Counted from the stretch's first letter, positions 14,701-17,653 are shown. The stretch: 17,653 nucleotides of DNA from Baffinella frigidus (GCA_026770585.1 MU646328.1:554805-572457), one strand, 5' to 3'. The notes: generated by a model not told the origin, from the sequence alone. Program-made: numbers and translations.

Positions 14701-17653
14701 GCAGGTTTTGCCTTCCTTCCCCCTCCGCCACTACCCCCACCCCAAAACGCGACTCGCCCCCCGCCCCCCCCACCGCCACTCACGTCCCTCAACCCTCAAC
14801 CCTCAATCCTCAACCCCAAACCTCGAACCCTCAACCCTGAACCCCAAACCTCGAACCCTCAACCCTGAACCCTGCATCTCAACACCCACACTCTAAACCC
14901 ACACCTTGGATGCGCGCCACCTGCCTCGAAAAGCAGGTCAACCCTCGACCCTGAACTCCAAACCCAAACCCTGAACCCAATCCCGTAAACTAACCCCCTA
15001 GCCCCAAATCGTATCCCCCAACCCCCGCATCTTCTGGAGCTTGGAGTGTGGCAAGCGCGTCCGTAGGGTCCTTCCTACTACTGCCTCACCTCTAAACCCC
15101 ACCCCTAATCCCCAAACACGAGCAGCTGCTGGTTAATACTAAGCCCCAAACCCCAAACCCTAAACTCCAAACCCTAAAGACTAACCCTCAAAACCCAATA
15201 CAACGTAGCTGCTAGTTCTGGGGAAGCGGCAGCCCAAACCCTAACCCCAAACCCTGACCCCCCAAAACCCAAACCCTCACCCCCAAGCTCTAACCTCCGA
15301 ACCCTCACCCCTAACCCCCTAACCCTAAACCCGAGCAGCTGCTGGTGATGGGAGAGCGAGGGGTGGAGCTCGAGACGGCGCGTCAGGTATCCCCCCTAAC
15401 CCAAAACGTCATGTCGCTAACCCCCGAACCCCCCATGTTCATCTCCACAAAAGTATTAATTAATTGCTTTTGGCGCAACAAAATTTACTACACAAATGCT
15501 CTACTACTACTTTTATGAGCAAATCGTGTAGTAATTTTCGTTGCCGAAAAGCAATTAATCAGTACTTGTATGGAGATTAATGTAATCCAGCTCGGGATAG
15601 CGCGACAGCTTATGAACCTCGCATACTATGTATTGACCCGTCTTCCAAAAGTCACTTTGGGGTCCCAGTCCACACGAGGCTACAATTGGTCTTTTCTTAA
15701 ACCCCTCTTTTAACAGGGTCGTCTCAGCATTGTGTAGTATGTGTCACGTCGCCAAGGGTTGAAGCATCTGTCACGTGACCGATTCTCGTACGAATCCTGG
15801 ACACGACCTTAAAACCAATATTTAAGGCCAATGACCGTCTTTTGTGGACCCGTGTCACGTGGCCTGGCGGGAAGAGTTTCCAGTCCCTCGTAGAGCGCTG
15901 TGCAGAGAAGTTGGCCACCGAAAAATGGGAAAATTGGAGCCTTTTTGTCCACCGTTTCGAGCCTCCTGTATTCAGGACGCCCGGCTTGGATGTGTCAACG
16001 CCCGGCGTTGACAGAGAAATTGGAGTCATTTTGTCGACTTTTGAGAAATTTAGTACCATGAATTTCTCAAAAGTGGACAAAATGGCTCCAATTTTCCCAT
16101 TTTTCATCCAAGTGTTTCATGCCAGGAAACGCTCCAGGAAGTTCCTGGTACTAACCCTGCATAGGCTAACGTCCTGAAAATGGGGCAGTTAGGCCTACGG
16201 CATTGCCTAGGACCTCCTACCGTAGGCCGAGGGATCCTAGGACCATTCCTGGTACTAACCTTGCCGGGATGAGTCACCGCCCCGGCACGAACCAACCCGA
16301 CCGTCGGGGTTGTTTGTGCCGGTGGAGGTGAGGCCGGTAGCGTGTATGCGCTGCTCCCCCAGCTTCGGCAGCAATGAATAAGGATGCGGGGCGAAGAGCG
16401 AGGATGATGCCTCACCTCCACCGGTCGGGTTTGTTGAAACCCGACCGTTAAAACCCGACCGTTGAAAAGCCGGCTTTTCATCAGCCGTGCAGTCGTGCGC
16501 TATCCCTTAAGTGCCCAGTAGGATCATACGCCCTACCGTAGGGCCCTAGGACCTACCTAGGACCTCTTGGCCTGCAAATTTGCAGGCCTGGGCACTTAAG
16601 GGATACTTTCCCTGACCCCCAGCCCCCAACCCCTCCCTCACCCCTCACCCCACCCCACCCTCCCCTAACCCACTAACCCCCTAAACCCTGAACCCTAAAC
16701 CCCCACCCCTAAACAATAAACGCTGAACCCAAAACCCAGAACACTAAACCCTAAACCCCAAACACTGAACCCTGCACCCACCCCCCCCCTGCAGGCAGCG
16801 CGGGACCTGGCGACAGAGCTTCAGGCTTTGCTGGCGCCGTTGGGCGAGCAGCGAGCGCATTCACAACCCGACCACTTGTTGCTCGGTTGCCGAATCCTCC
16901 ATTCGAACTGCCCAGTTTGTCGGTTAAGGCTTTTAGTTAAGGGTTGATTGTCTTGGGTTTAGGGTTAAACTCGCAATTCGAACTGCCGGCAAACTCGCAA
17001 GACCCCCTCCGGTGCAGGCGGCGCGTGACCTTGCGGGATTGCTAGCATAAATGAATGCATAAATCACCATAACCTCTCAACGCTGAAGGCGGGGCGCGAC
17101 CTAGCAGGGGGGGGGTAGAAGCATATCTCGCGAACGCTGGGCGAGCAGAGAGCGCATTCACTCCCCAGCCCCCAACCCTCGAACCCTTGAACCCCCACGC
17201 CCCTCACCCCCAACGCAACATGCGGCAGGCGGCGCGCGACCTTGGCAGCGGAGCTAGAGGCGCTCCTCGCCCCGCATCATTATTCGCAGGCGGTGCGCCA
17301 CCTGTCGGCAGAGCTGGGAGCACTGCAGGGGGGGTTAGAAGCATATCTCGCGACGCTGGGCGAGCAGAGAGCGCATTCGCAGCGCGTCGGGCGCTCACCC
17401 CTCGCTCCTCGCCCCACATCCTTATGCATTGCTGCCGAAGCTGGGGGAGCAGCGCATACACGCTACCCCAAACACCAAACACCAAACACCAAAAACCAAA
17501 CATCAAACACCAAACACCACGGCAGGCGGCGCGTCCTTATTCTCAGCGCGCCACCTGTCGGCAGAGCTGGGAGCATTGCTGCCGAAGCTGCTGGCGACAG
17601 AGCTTCAGGCTTTGCTGGCGCCGTTGGGCGAGCAGCGAGCGCATTCACAACCC
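2421..17653 (+). CDS. Gene span: multi-exon coiled-coil protein, partial
   Basis: This is the overall gene model; the exons are listed separately as B to T. Seventeen short open islands, each ending at a GT (one GC) donor and each preceded by AG, join in one frame. All borders are phase 0 except between exons P and Q: P ends with two spare bases (CG), and Q and both of its copies begin with one spare G, together giving CGG. The joined product is about 400 residues, rich in Glu, Ala, Arg, Gln and Leu, with hydrophobic residues spaced 3-4 apart and few prolines. This fits a long structural coiled coil such as a cytoskeletal, centrosomal or SMC-like scaffold. I see no enzyme motif, signal peptide or membrane segment. 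Start and stop are not visible. The assembly is inference without transcript data; individual borders may be wrong. Confidence 0.55.
2537..2660 (+). repeat. 14-bp array GATACCCGAAACTT
   Basis: Seven to eight units of a 14-mer, i.e. two heptamers, right after the exon B donor. Similar CCCGAAAC arrays recur at about 2755-2800, 2945-3000, 3065-3150 and 3200-3330 beside each exon B copy. On the minus strand they give long Gly/Phe/Arg/Val-rich open frames that I treat as artefacts. Confidence 0.75.
2672..2725 (+). pseudogene. Exon B copy, downstream, 5'-truncated
   Basis: Reads VRQLLGKLSVAELDAAEA, matching the last 18 codons of exon B, but has no acceptor AG at its left edge. The next bases are GGACG rather than GT. 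Confidence 0.5.
2806..2838 (+). pseudogene. Exon B copy, downstream, last 11 codons
   Basis: Reads LATAELDAAEA and is followed by GTACG at the exon B donor position. The 5' part is missing. Confidence 0.45.
3014..3067 (+). pseudogene. Exon B copy, downstream, last 18 codons
   Basis: Reads VWQLLGKRATAELDAAEA and ends at the same GCG|GTTCAGTCCCGATACCC border as exon B, so the first bases of the intron were copied with it. No acceptor at its left edge. Confidence 0.5.
3158..3196 (+). pseudogene. Exon B copy, downstream, last 13 codons
   Basis: Reads GKLATAELDATEA, then GTTCAGTCCCGATACCC, again carrying the donor and intron start of exon B. Confidence 0.5.
3281..3392 (+). repeat. CCCGAAA/CCCTAAA heptamer array
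   Basis: CCCGAAACCTGAGACCCGAA grading into CCCTAAACCC immediately before the exon C acceptor. Confidence 0.7.
3398..3511 (+). CDS. Exon C (intact), coiled coil, 38 codons
   Basis: Follows CAAAACAG and ends CTCCAGAAACAG before donor GTGTTG. It begins GEESQGLLVSLAREESLKEA and ends ATADRKHVHDLQKQ. Phase 0 at both ends. Five 5'-truncated relatives of its second half follow within 1.1 kb, so this is the parent copy. The composition is charged and helical, with no proline. Confidence 0.62.
3515..3612 (-). repeat. Heptamer array, opposite orientation (TTTAGGG type)
   Basis: GGTTAGGGGG, GGTTTAGGGTTTAGGG and similar, just after the exon C donor. The orientation flips relative to the CCCTAAA array ending at 3392. 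Confidence 0.7.
3617..3694 (+). pseudogene. Exon C copy, 5'-truncated
   Basis: Reads REGSVKEATIQQATADWKHV then QDLQKQ and ends at CAG|GTGGAA. Homology begins at codon 13 of exon C. Any AG at the left edge would give a different phase from exon C, so in-frame use is unlikely. Confidence 0.5.
3797..4003 (+). pseudogene. Exon C copy split by a foldback element, with frameshift
   Basis: The left part GCAGGCTGCGATT (3797-3809) and the right part from GATTCAGCAGGCGATTG (about 3950) match exon C, with a 130-bp hairpin element between them. The right part also has two extra T in CACGTTTCCAGG, a frameshift. The CAG|GTGTTAGG donor is preserved. Confidence 0.5.
3815..3944. mobile_element. Foldback/MITE-like element inside an exon C copy, 130 bp
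   Basis: The ends GGGAAACGGTTTTAAT and ATTAAAACCGTTTCCC are inverted, and the arms continue with mismatches to about 55 bp. Flanks GCGATTTCA / GAGATTCA may be a target-site duplication. The core CAACGAAAATTACTACACGA is shared with 15441-15577. Confidence 0.78.
4004..4170 (-). repeat. TTTAGGG / GTGTAGG heptamer array
   Basis: GGGTTTAGGG-type repeats grade into about ten perfect GTGTAGG heptamers (4087-4160), then GGTTTAGGGTTT. Confidence 0.8.
4217..4261 (+). pseudogene. Exon C copy, last 15 codons
   Basis: Reads QATADRKHVHDLQRQ after GACAG and ends at CAG|GTGCCG. 5'-truncated but open; it has both AG and GT borders and 45 nt, so it is the downstream copy most likely to be spliced. Confidence 0.45.
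4346..4395 (+). pseudogene. Exon C copy, degenerate
   Basis: AAGGAGGCGGTGAGCAGGTC and the following ACTGCCGGACGGAAGAGCAT match exon C with indels. The reading frame of exon C is lost. Confidence 0.35.
4502..4561 (+). pseudogene. Exon C copy running into an exon D-like start
   Basis: Reads KQVTAGRKSIQELTPNPPRE. The first half matches exon C, then a CCCAACCCCCCT intron-like remnant appears. The next bases GTGGGTGATCTGGAGGC resemble the start of exon D, so a C copy and a D start lie almost fused here. Confidence 0.4.
4717..4779 (+). CDS. Exon D (intact), 21 codons
   Basis: Follows GGGTGCAG and ends GCGAAAAG before donor GTCTGTCC. Reads VSDLEARFSSAAEDA then GTQREK, phase 0. The four shorter relatives downstream keep only its 3' half, two of them still with GTCTGTCCAACC or a mutated donor. 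Confidence 0.6.
4814..4908. repeat. Nested hairpin with telomere-like core
   Basis: The 20-bp arms AAGCTCGATACCAAGGAAAA and its reverse complement flank a second palindrome, GGTGTAGGGTGCAG c CTGCACCCTACACC (4840-4868). Half of the same unit recurs at about 5170-5235. Confidence 0.75.
4904..5010 (+). repeat. Direct repeat with 5224-5300
   Basis: TATCGAGCTTTGTCACACG, TTGAGGTTTACGTTACCCCT and ACCGTAGCGCGAAATTCCT recur in the same order from 5224, with an indel. Both lie among exon D remnants. Confidence 0.6.
5009..5041 (+). pseudogene. Exon D copy, 3' half, donor lost
   Basis: Reads CSEDARTQREK, matching the end of exon D. The donor GT is replaced by GA (GACCATTCC). A further remnant GCTGCTCGGAGGACG lies at about 4941. 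Confidence 0.45.
5134..5148 (+). pseudogene. Exon D remnant with donor
   Basis: CGCACTCAGCGCGAAATG followed by GTCTGTCCAACC (5159 on) matches the end of exon D and its donor. Only about six codons remain; the homologous stretch runs to about 5158. Confidence 0.35.
5420..5452 (+). pseudogene. Exon D copy, 3' half
   Basis: Reads CPEGARTQREK, followed by GCCCCTCC in place of GTCTGTCC. 5' half absent. Confidence 0.45.
5602..5623 (+). pseudogene. Exon E copy, 5' end only
   Basis: After GGAAACAG reads VVDASLA, the start of exon E, then runs into a local repeat (CCTGCTCAGCTATAGGTCCT type, about 5630-5725). Confidence 0.4.
5731..5892. mobile_element. Foldback/MITE-like element, 162 bp
   Basis: Arms CCATCGATTTCATCTCGAAA plus GATAACTGAATCAGTTCC and the reversed right end CCATCAATCTCATCTCGGAA match over 38 bp with three mismatches. 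AT-rich centre, no coding. Confidence 0.75.
5912..5936 (+). repeat. 25-bp dispersed repeat
   Basis: GATCACTCATCTCCAGGCTT GAGAG is identical at 13372-13396. Confidence 0.75.
5978..6022 (+). pseudogene. Exon E copy, 3'-truncated
   Basis: After AATTCGCTCGAAATCAG reads GVDGNLALKLEFEAR, then diverges at ATTCTTCTCGCG. Shares its intron end with the copy at 6148. Confidence 0.45.
6148..6180 (+). pseudogene. Exon E copy, stopped
   Basis: After the same AATTCGCTCGAAATCAG acceptor reads VMDGSLAWKL then TGA. Confidence 0.5.
6329..6370 (+). pseudogene. Exon E copy, 14 codons with own donor
   Basis: After GGGAACAG reads VVDGSLALELERWQ and ends CAG|GTTGTG. It is open, phase 0 and has both borders, so it could be a real alternative exon; by position it fits the upstream 3'-altered class. 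Confidence 0.4.
6474..6536 (+). CDS. Exon E (intact), 21 codons
   Basis: After GTGGAAACAG reads VVDGSLALKLECEARMRAEG Q. The border at 6536 is CAG|GCAACC, a GC donor; alternatively the exon continues 14 codons in frame to a canonical GTGAGT at 6579. This is the most complete of six relatives: four upstream keep the 5' end, and one downstream (6931) lacks it. Confidence 0.5.
6580..6870 (+). repeat. Three diverged tandem copies, about 120-bp period
   Basis: TTTACAGGACCTTCAAGAGG occurs at about 6624, 6739 and 6842 with AGGGTAATACAG or variants after it. An AGG microsatellite (6780-6816) separates units two and three. Confidence 0.7.
6931..6969 (+). pseudogene. Exon E copy, 5'-truncated
   Basis: Reads GSLSLKLECESRM with no acceptor at its left edge, inside AGG-rich sequence, then CCACCAACCCTC. 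Confidence 0.4.
6970..7256. other. Intron stretch with palindrome and heptamers
   Basis: Holds an AGTTGATTTTGTACC relative of the intronic inverted repeat (about 7022), the perfect 22-bp palindrome AGCCAGGCGAATTCGCCTGG CT (7060-7081), and CCCCTAAAACCCTCA heptamer-like repeats (7180-7250). Confidence 0.6.
7289..7426 (+). repeat. 138-bp duplication of an intron 3' end
   Basis: Matches 9113-9250 with four mismatches. The homology ends at the TTTCAG acceptor of exon I. It is flanked by 22-bp direct repeats (TACAACCAGACCTTCTGGGG GG) at 7257 and 7436. Confidence 0.85.
7624..7828. mobile_element. Foldback/MITE-like element, 205 bp
   Basis: Terminal inverted repeats of about 68 bp, nearly perfect: AGAGCCAATGTGGTAGGACT at the left end, the reverse complement at the right end. 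Unpaired AT-rich centre of about 70 bp. No transposase. Confidence 0.85.
7863..7922 (+). CDS. Exon F, 20 codons
   Basis: Reads VGELVQENSDLKWKLEDATQ between GCGGGAGCAG and the strong donor GTGAGG. Phase 0. Clear coiled-coil spacing (V1, L4, L11, L15). No second copy seen. The minisatellite starts right after its donor. Confidence 0.65.
7923..8262 (+). repeat. Minisatellite with palindromic unit
   Basis: About a dozen 26-29-bp units of the form CCTCCACTTTTGACGAATGT GGAGGTCC begin at the exon F donor. Each unit can pair TGGAGG with CCTCCA. A higher-order period of about 79 bp is seen at 7998-8157. Confidence 0.85.
8331..8372 (+). repeat. Dispersed repeat TTCCTGGT…GCCCCGGTA
   Basis: CTTCCTGGTTCTAATCCTGC and CTACCGCCCCGGTAA recur in diverged form at 13217-13260 and 16246-16287. 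Confidence 0.55.
8466..8531 (+). CDS. Exon G, 22 codons
   Basis: Reads SLAALDERHSGAIEDLTMHK ET between TTGTCCGCAG and donor GTCTCG. Phase 0, single copy. The composition fits the coiled coil (L2, L5, I13, L16). Confidence 0.62.
8575..8885 (+). repeat. Diverged GTGTGTTGTTTCCTGACGC repeats
   Basis: At least five units of AGTGTGTTGTTTCCTGACGC, often followed by TGACGC, surround the exon H copy and precede exon H. Confidence 0.65.
8694..8732 (+). pseudogene. Exon H copy, upstream
   Basis: GCGTCGCGGGACGCGCGTGT onward reads ASRDARVAILERK and resembles exon H, but four bases are missing at its start relative to AG, so phase 0 is lost. Divergence begins after GTGTCTGTG. Confidence 0.45.
8900..8962 (+). 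CDS. Exon H (intact), 21 codons
   Basis: After GGGGCAG reads LASRDSRVATLEREVSVLRA K, ending AAG before donor GTCACG. L1, V8, L11, V15, L18 sit at ideal heptad a/d positions. Phase 0. Confidence 0.65.
9251..9301 (+). CDS. Exon I (intact), 17 codons
   Basis: After CAGTTTCAG reads LHHPRERAKKALAVLAR, ending CGG before the strong donor GTAAGG. Phase 0. Its upstream intron end is duplicated at 7289-7426 and again, with the exon start, at 9457-9515. Confidence 0.6.
9302..9760. other. Intron between exons I and J
   Basis: Holds the exon I copy, CCCTAAAACCCAAACCC-like heptamers (9550-9640) and three ATCATAACCTGTTG units (9685-9747) just before exon J. Related AGGATCGTAACCTGTTG units precede exon N. 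Confidence 0.6.
9485..9515 (+). pseudogene. Exon I copy, 5' part
   Basis: After CATGCAACAGTTTCAG the bases TCGTATCATCCGCGCGAGAG match the start of exon I, then diverge. This is a downstream copy with a preserved 5' end, the one exception to the polarity seen elsewhere. Confidence 0.4.
9761..9808 (+). CDS. Exon J, 16 codons
   Basis: Reads VAGAEDVSRMEREQRE between CTCGTGCAG and donor GTCCCT. Phase 0, single copy. The neighbouring intron holds three ATCATAACCTGTTG units upstream and an AAGTTGACATGT cluster downstream. Confidence 0.6.
9809..10253. other. Intron between exons J and K
   Basis: Contains five AAGTTGACATGT-like units (9848-9970), a TTCCTGTAATCAAAC tandem (about 10075-10130) and GGTTCCAATTCCCAACGG repeats. 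No coding signal. Confidence 0.6.
10254..10334 (+). CDS. Exon K (intact), 27 codons
   Basis: After CTATTCCAG reads DWENRADLLARAKDEAEAAL then QKARAQE, ending GAG before the strong donor GTGAGG. Phase 0. Four or more 5'-truncated relatives follow within 450 bp. Alternating charged and Ala residues suggest a continuous helix. Confidence 0.7.
10406..10435 (+). pseudogene. Exon K copy, last 10 codons
   Basis: Reads VALRKALEQE and ends GAG|GTCTC; an AAGTTGAC inverted repeat lies 17 nt downstream. Confidence 0.5.
10453..10492. repeat. Intronic inverted repeat, copy a
   Basis: AAGTTGAC GGGTTTGTACC … GTCAACTT ACGAATAG, 17 nt after an exon K copy donor. 8-bp arms, 40-bp unit. Confidence 0.7.
10503..10559 (+). 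pseudogene. Exon K copy, last 19 codons
   Basis: Reads RLRVKDEAEAALQKARAQE and ends GAG|GTCTC, again 17 nt before an inverted repeat. The nearest upstream AG (AATAG) would give the wrong phase. Confidence 0.5.
10577..10616. repeat. Intronic inverted repeat, copy b
   Basis: AAGTTGACGGATTTGTACC … GTCAACTT, 17 nt after the next exon K copy donor. Confidence 0.7.
10634..10684 (+). pseudogene. Exon K copy, last 17 codons, GC at donor
   Basis: Reads CAKDDAEVALRKAREQE and ends GAG|GCGAGG where exon K has GTGAGG. No acceptor at its left edge. Confidence 0.5.
10758..10781 (+). pseudogene. Exon K remnant, 8 codons
   Basis: Reads LRKAREQK then GTGGAG. Further remnants GAGCAGGAG lie at about 10886 and 10960 within a palindrome and its copy. 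Confidence 0.4.
10857..10898. repeat. Perfect palindrome, 19-bp arms, TTCG loop
   Basis: AACTCCTGCTCAATCATTT TTCG and then the exact reverse complement of the arm. The arm contains GAGCAGGAG, the last codons of exon K. A second hairpin, TGAGACTGGA…TCCAGTCTCA, abuts it. Confidence 0.9.
11082..11108 (+). pseudogene. Exon L copy, 5' end
   Basis: After GATGATGGCAG reads FQSEAAALA, the start of exon L, with the same upstream GGGGCGCAA.ATGATGGCAG intron end, then diverges. Confidence 0.5.
11283..11339 (+). CDS. Exon L (intact), 19 codons
   Basis: Reads FQSEAAAEAAREETGWARE between AATGATGGCAG and donor GTGTTC. Phase 0. Its upstream copy at 11082 keeps only the 5' third. Confidence 0.63.
11385..11408 (+). 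CDS. Possible micro-exon M
   Basis: A strong acceptor-like tract CTTGTTCGCAG precedes GCCCGCTGGCGG (ARWR), followed by GTGTAT; extending to GTTCAG at 11409 gives eight codons. The intron between L and M would be only about 45 nt. Very uncertain. Confidence 0.2.
11409..11900. other. Intron with long TC microsatellite
   Basis: An interrupted (TC)n tract covers 11570-11748, followed by AGGATCGTAACCTGTTG units (11810-11885) and exon N. The Ser/Leu and Arg/Glu frames over the tract are artefacts. Confidence 0.8.
11901..11966 (+). CDS. Exon N (intact), 22 codons
   Basis: After CCAATCGCAG reads ESSRATERARLAQEAEHRIA SQ, ending CAG before donor GTTTTG. Phase 0. Two downstream copies lack the first four codons. 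Confidence 0.7.
11978..12017. repeat. Intronic inverted repeat, copy c
   Basis: AAGTTGACGGATTTGTACC … GTCAACTTACGAATAGTCGG, 11 nt after the exon N donor. Confidence 0.75.
12035..12088 (+). pseudogene. Exon N copy, last 18 codons
   Basis: Reads ATERARLAQEAEHRIASQ, identical in protein to exon N, ending CAG|GTCCGG. No phase-0 acceptor at its start. Confidence 0.5.
12143..12182. repeat. Intronic inverted repeat, copy d
   Basis: AAGTTGACAGATTTGTACC … GTCAACTTAGGAATAGTCCG, between two exon N copies. Confidence 0.75.
12200..12253 (+). pseudogene. Exon N copy with stop
   Basis: Reads ATERARLAQETEHRIVS then TAG at the final Gln codon, followed by GTCCTAC. The stop sits exactly where CAG should precede the donor, so including this copy would end the protein. 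Confidence 0.6.
12315..12354. repeat. Intronic inverted repeat, copy e
   Basis: AAGTTGACGGATTAGTACC … GTCAACTTAAGAATAGTCG, after the stopped exon N copy. Confidence 0.75.
12355..12625. other. Intron between exons N and O
   Basis: Contains GGGATGGAGATAG twice (12421-12450), CATGAAGCC repeats (12490-12530), then a T-rich tract leading to TTTGTTCGCAG. No coding signal found. Confidence 0.5.
12626..12709 (+). CDS. Exon O (intact), 28 codons
   Basis: After a typical TTTGTTCGCAG acceptor reads VRAIEDARDSAVSEVRQCSA then GANEMSGK, ending AAG before donor GTCGAA. Phase 0. Confidence 0.68.
12738..12776. repeat. Intronic inverted repeat, copy f
   Basis: AAGTTGACGGATTTGTGAC … GTCGACTTGAGAAGAGCCGG, 28 nt after the exon O donor. 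The paired arms differ at one position. Confidence 0.7.
12803..12862 (+). pseudogene. Exon O copy, last 20 codons
   Basis: Reads DSAVSEVRQCSAGANGMSGK and ends AAG|GTGAGC, a better donor than that of exon O itself. The first eight codons are absent. Confidence 0.5.
12889..12928. repeat. Intronic inverted repeat, copy g
   Basis: AAGCTGACGGATTTTTACC … GCCGACTTGAGAATAGTCGG, 26 nt after the donor of the exon O copy. Confidence 0.65.
12949..13128. mobile_element. Foldback/MITE-like element, 180 bp
   Basis: The ends CTACTGTAAAGCCACAGGGG and reversed CTACTGGAAAGCCCCAGGGG match over about 31 bp. Inside is a second palindrome, GTAGCGGCAA ggatca TTGCCGCTAC (13072-13097). Confidence 0.75.
13200..13396. 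repeat. Hairpin, then 22-24-bp tandem repeat
   Basis: TGTTGACTAA (13200) pairs with TTAGTCAACA (13276). Then TGTACTGAGGCGGGCTCGTC occurs three times (13304-13371), followed by the 25-bp dispersed repeat. 13397-13640 has no feature I recognise. Confidence 0.65.
13652..13702 (+). pseudogene. Exon P copy, upstream
   Basis: After TTTGTTCGCAG the first ten codons VRQLAERNEA match exon P, then indels break the frame (VSRGSWT). GTGCCG follows. Confidence 0.5.
13823..13896 (+). CDS. Exon P (intact), 24 codons plus 2 nt
   Basis: After TACGCGCAG reads VRQLAERNEALKRELDTRIA DAEQ and ends with CG before donor GTGCGC. This 2-nt overhang is completed by the extra G at the start of exon Q (CG+G, Arg). Good heptad pattern (V1, L4, L11, L15). 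Confidence 0.7.
13900..14085 (+). repeat. CCCTAAA telomere-like array in the P-Q intron
   Basis: Many exact CCCTAAA units with CCCTCAA, CCCCAAA and CACTAAA variants; the closest to a pure TTTAGGG telomere in the window. Continues between the exon Q copies (14130-14235). Confidence 0.85.
14087..14130 (+). pseudogene. Exon Q copy, upstream, 3'-truncated
   Basis: After CTGAAG, one G then LATEVERRQGSETRS, then heptamer repeats. Same phase as exon Q; the acceptor is AAG instead of CAG. Confidence 0.45.
14237..14285 (+). pseudogene. Exon Q copy, upstream, stopped
   Basis: After CAAACCAG, one G then LATEVQRRQGSETRVEC and TGA at 14289. Keeps acceptor and phase, lacks the 3' end. Confidence 0.5.
14373..14436 (+). 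CDS. Exon Q (intact), 1 nt plus 21 codons
   Basis: After TTCGAACAG, one G then LATEVERRQGVEARATRLEK Q, ending CAG before donor GTTCGC. The leading G fits the CG overhang of exon P. Two copies upstream keep its 5' end and two downstream keep its 3' end, the clearest case of the polarity rule. Confidence 0.7.
14455..14620 (-). repeat. TAGGGTT-type array, reversed orientation
   Basis: GGTCTAGGGTTTTGAGATTA and similar units right after the exon Q donor. The orientation flips relative to the array before the exon. Confidence 0.7.
14658..14704 (+). pseudogene. Exon Q copy, downstream, frameshifted
   Basis: GTGGAGAAGCAGCAGGGGGT onward matches exon Q, but 4 nt are missing in the GCGCGCGCC run. The end CTCGAAAAGCAG|GTTTTG is kept. 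Confidence 0.5.
14910..14936 (+). pseudogene. Exon Q copy, downstream, last 9 codons
   Basis: CGCGCCACCTGCCTCGAAAA GCAG then GTCAAC: the end of exon Q with its donor. Confidence 0.45.
15126..15145 (+). pseudogene. Exon R copy, 5' end
   Basis: CGAGCAG then CTGCTGGTTAATAC matches the start of exon R before running into CCCCAAACCC heptamers. Confidence 0.35.
15209..15232 (+). pseudogene. Exon R copy, 8 codons
   Basis: Reads LLVLGKRQ between GTAG and CCCAAACCC. 5' end kept, 3' end replaced by heptamers. Confidence 0.35.
15339..15386 (+). CDS. Exon R, 16 codons
   Basis: After CCCGAGCAG reads LLVMGERGVELETARQ, ending CAG before donor GTATCC. Phase 0. Two shorter upstream stretches repeat its start: 15126 (LLVNTKP) after GAGCAG, and 15209-15232 (LLVLGKRQ) after GTAG. 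Confidence 0.55.
15441..15577. mobile_element. Foldback/MITE-like element, 137 bp
   Basis: The ends ATCTCCACAAAAGTATTAAT and reversed ATCTCCATACAAGTACTGAT match over about 60 bp with mismatches. The core CAACAAAATTTACTACACAA ATGCT is shared with 3815-3944 and the fragment at 349. Confidence 0.8.
15578..15890. other. Intron or flank, no clear feature
   Basis: Non-repetitive, with a GTCACGTGAC palindrome at 15771-15780 and TGTCACGTG-like words nearby. I see no coding island. Confidence 0.4.
15892..16106. mobile_element. Rearranged relative of the 1209 foldback element
   Basis: The left end AGAGCGCTGTGCAGAGAAGT matches the right arm of 1209-1382. A second hairpin sits at 16017-16104 around TAGTACCATGAATTT. 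An insert with palindrome GTCAACGCCCGGCGTTGAC (15993-16011) lies between. The right terminus is missing. Confidence 0.65.
16319..16424. mobile_element. Foldback element holding an inverted exon T fragment
   Basis: CCGGTGGAGGTGAGGC (16319-16334) and its exact reverse complement (16409-16424) flank 16337-16402, which is the reverse of 17400-17466 with few differences. Outer GACCGTCGGGGTTG-like arms extend the hairpin. Confidence 0.7.
16501..16605. mobile_element. Short foldback unit, 105 bp, perfect 17-bp ends
   Basis: TATCCCTTAAGTGCCCA and its exact reverse complement, with inner GGCCTGCAAATTTGCAGGCC (16569-16588) and CCTACCGTAGGGCCCTAGG. The CCTACCGTAG word also occurs at 4982, 5270, 5350 and 16218. 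Confidence 0.75.
16611..16790 (+). repeat. CCCTAAA/CCCCACCC array before exon T
   Basis: Degenerate heptamers leading into the polypyrimidine tract and CTGCAG acceptor of exon T copy 1. Confidence 0.7.
16795..16869 (+). CDS. Exon T copy 1
   Basis: After CCCCCTGCAG reads AARDLATELQALLAPLGEQR then AHSQP; the frame stays open beyond, with no clear donor. Bases 16807-16869 are identical over 63 bp to 17591-17653 at the window edge. Whether this or a later copy is the used exon is unclear. Confidence 0.4.
17018..17050 (+). pseudogene. Exon T copy 2, stopped
   Basis: After GGTGCAG reads AARDLAGLLA then TAA. Confidence 0.45.
17088..17150 (+). pseudogene. Exon T copy 3, stopped and frameshifted
   Basis: After CTGAAG, GCGGGGCGCGACCTAGCAGG runs into a G tract and TAG. 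The remaining GAAGCATATCTCGCGAACGC and GGGCGAGCAGAGAGCGCATT match the end of copy 5 with one extra base. Confidence 0.45.
17229..17289 (+). pseudogene. Exon T copy 4, frameshifted
   Basis: After GCGGCAG, GCGGCGCGCGACCTTGGCAG has an extra T relative to GACCTGGC, which breaks the frame after AARDL. Ends in TATTCGCAG, the acceptor of copy 5. Confidence 0.45.
17290..17385 (+). CDS. Exon T copy 5 (best intact), 32 codons
   Basis: After TATTCGCAG reads AVRHLSAELGALQGGLEAYL then ATLGEQRAHSQR, ending CGC before donor GTCGGG. It is open, phase 0 and has both borders, so it is the best candidate for the used exon in this cluster. Confidence 0.45.
17465..17518 (+). repeat. CCAAACA heptamer array
   Basis: About seven CCAAACA heptamers, another 7-bp variant, between exon T copies 5 and 6. 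Confidence 0.8.
17546..17653 (+). CDS. Exon T copy 6, cut by window edge
   Basis: Reads ARHLSAELGALLPKLLATEL then QALLAPLGEQRAHSQP to the last base. The nearest acceptor (TTCTCAG) is one base out of phase with copy 5, so it may be a decayed copy or have another border. The cluster continues beyond the window. Confidence 0.35.

Larger units (their letters stand above)
14780..15330 (+). repeat. CCCTCAA/CCCTAAA arrays around exon Q and R copies
   Basis: CAACCCTCAACCCTCAATCC, GAACCCCAAACCTCGAACCC and CCCTAAAC units, interrupted only by the exon remnants at 14910, 15126 and 15209. 15030-15080 is non-repetitive. Confidence 0.75.

Noticed and set aside
15892-15930. Peptide-like stretch VERCAEKLATEKW as an additional exon
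   Set aside because: It coincides with the terminus of the foldback family (also at 1209), lacks a convincing donor, and is better explained as element sequence.
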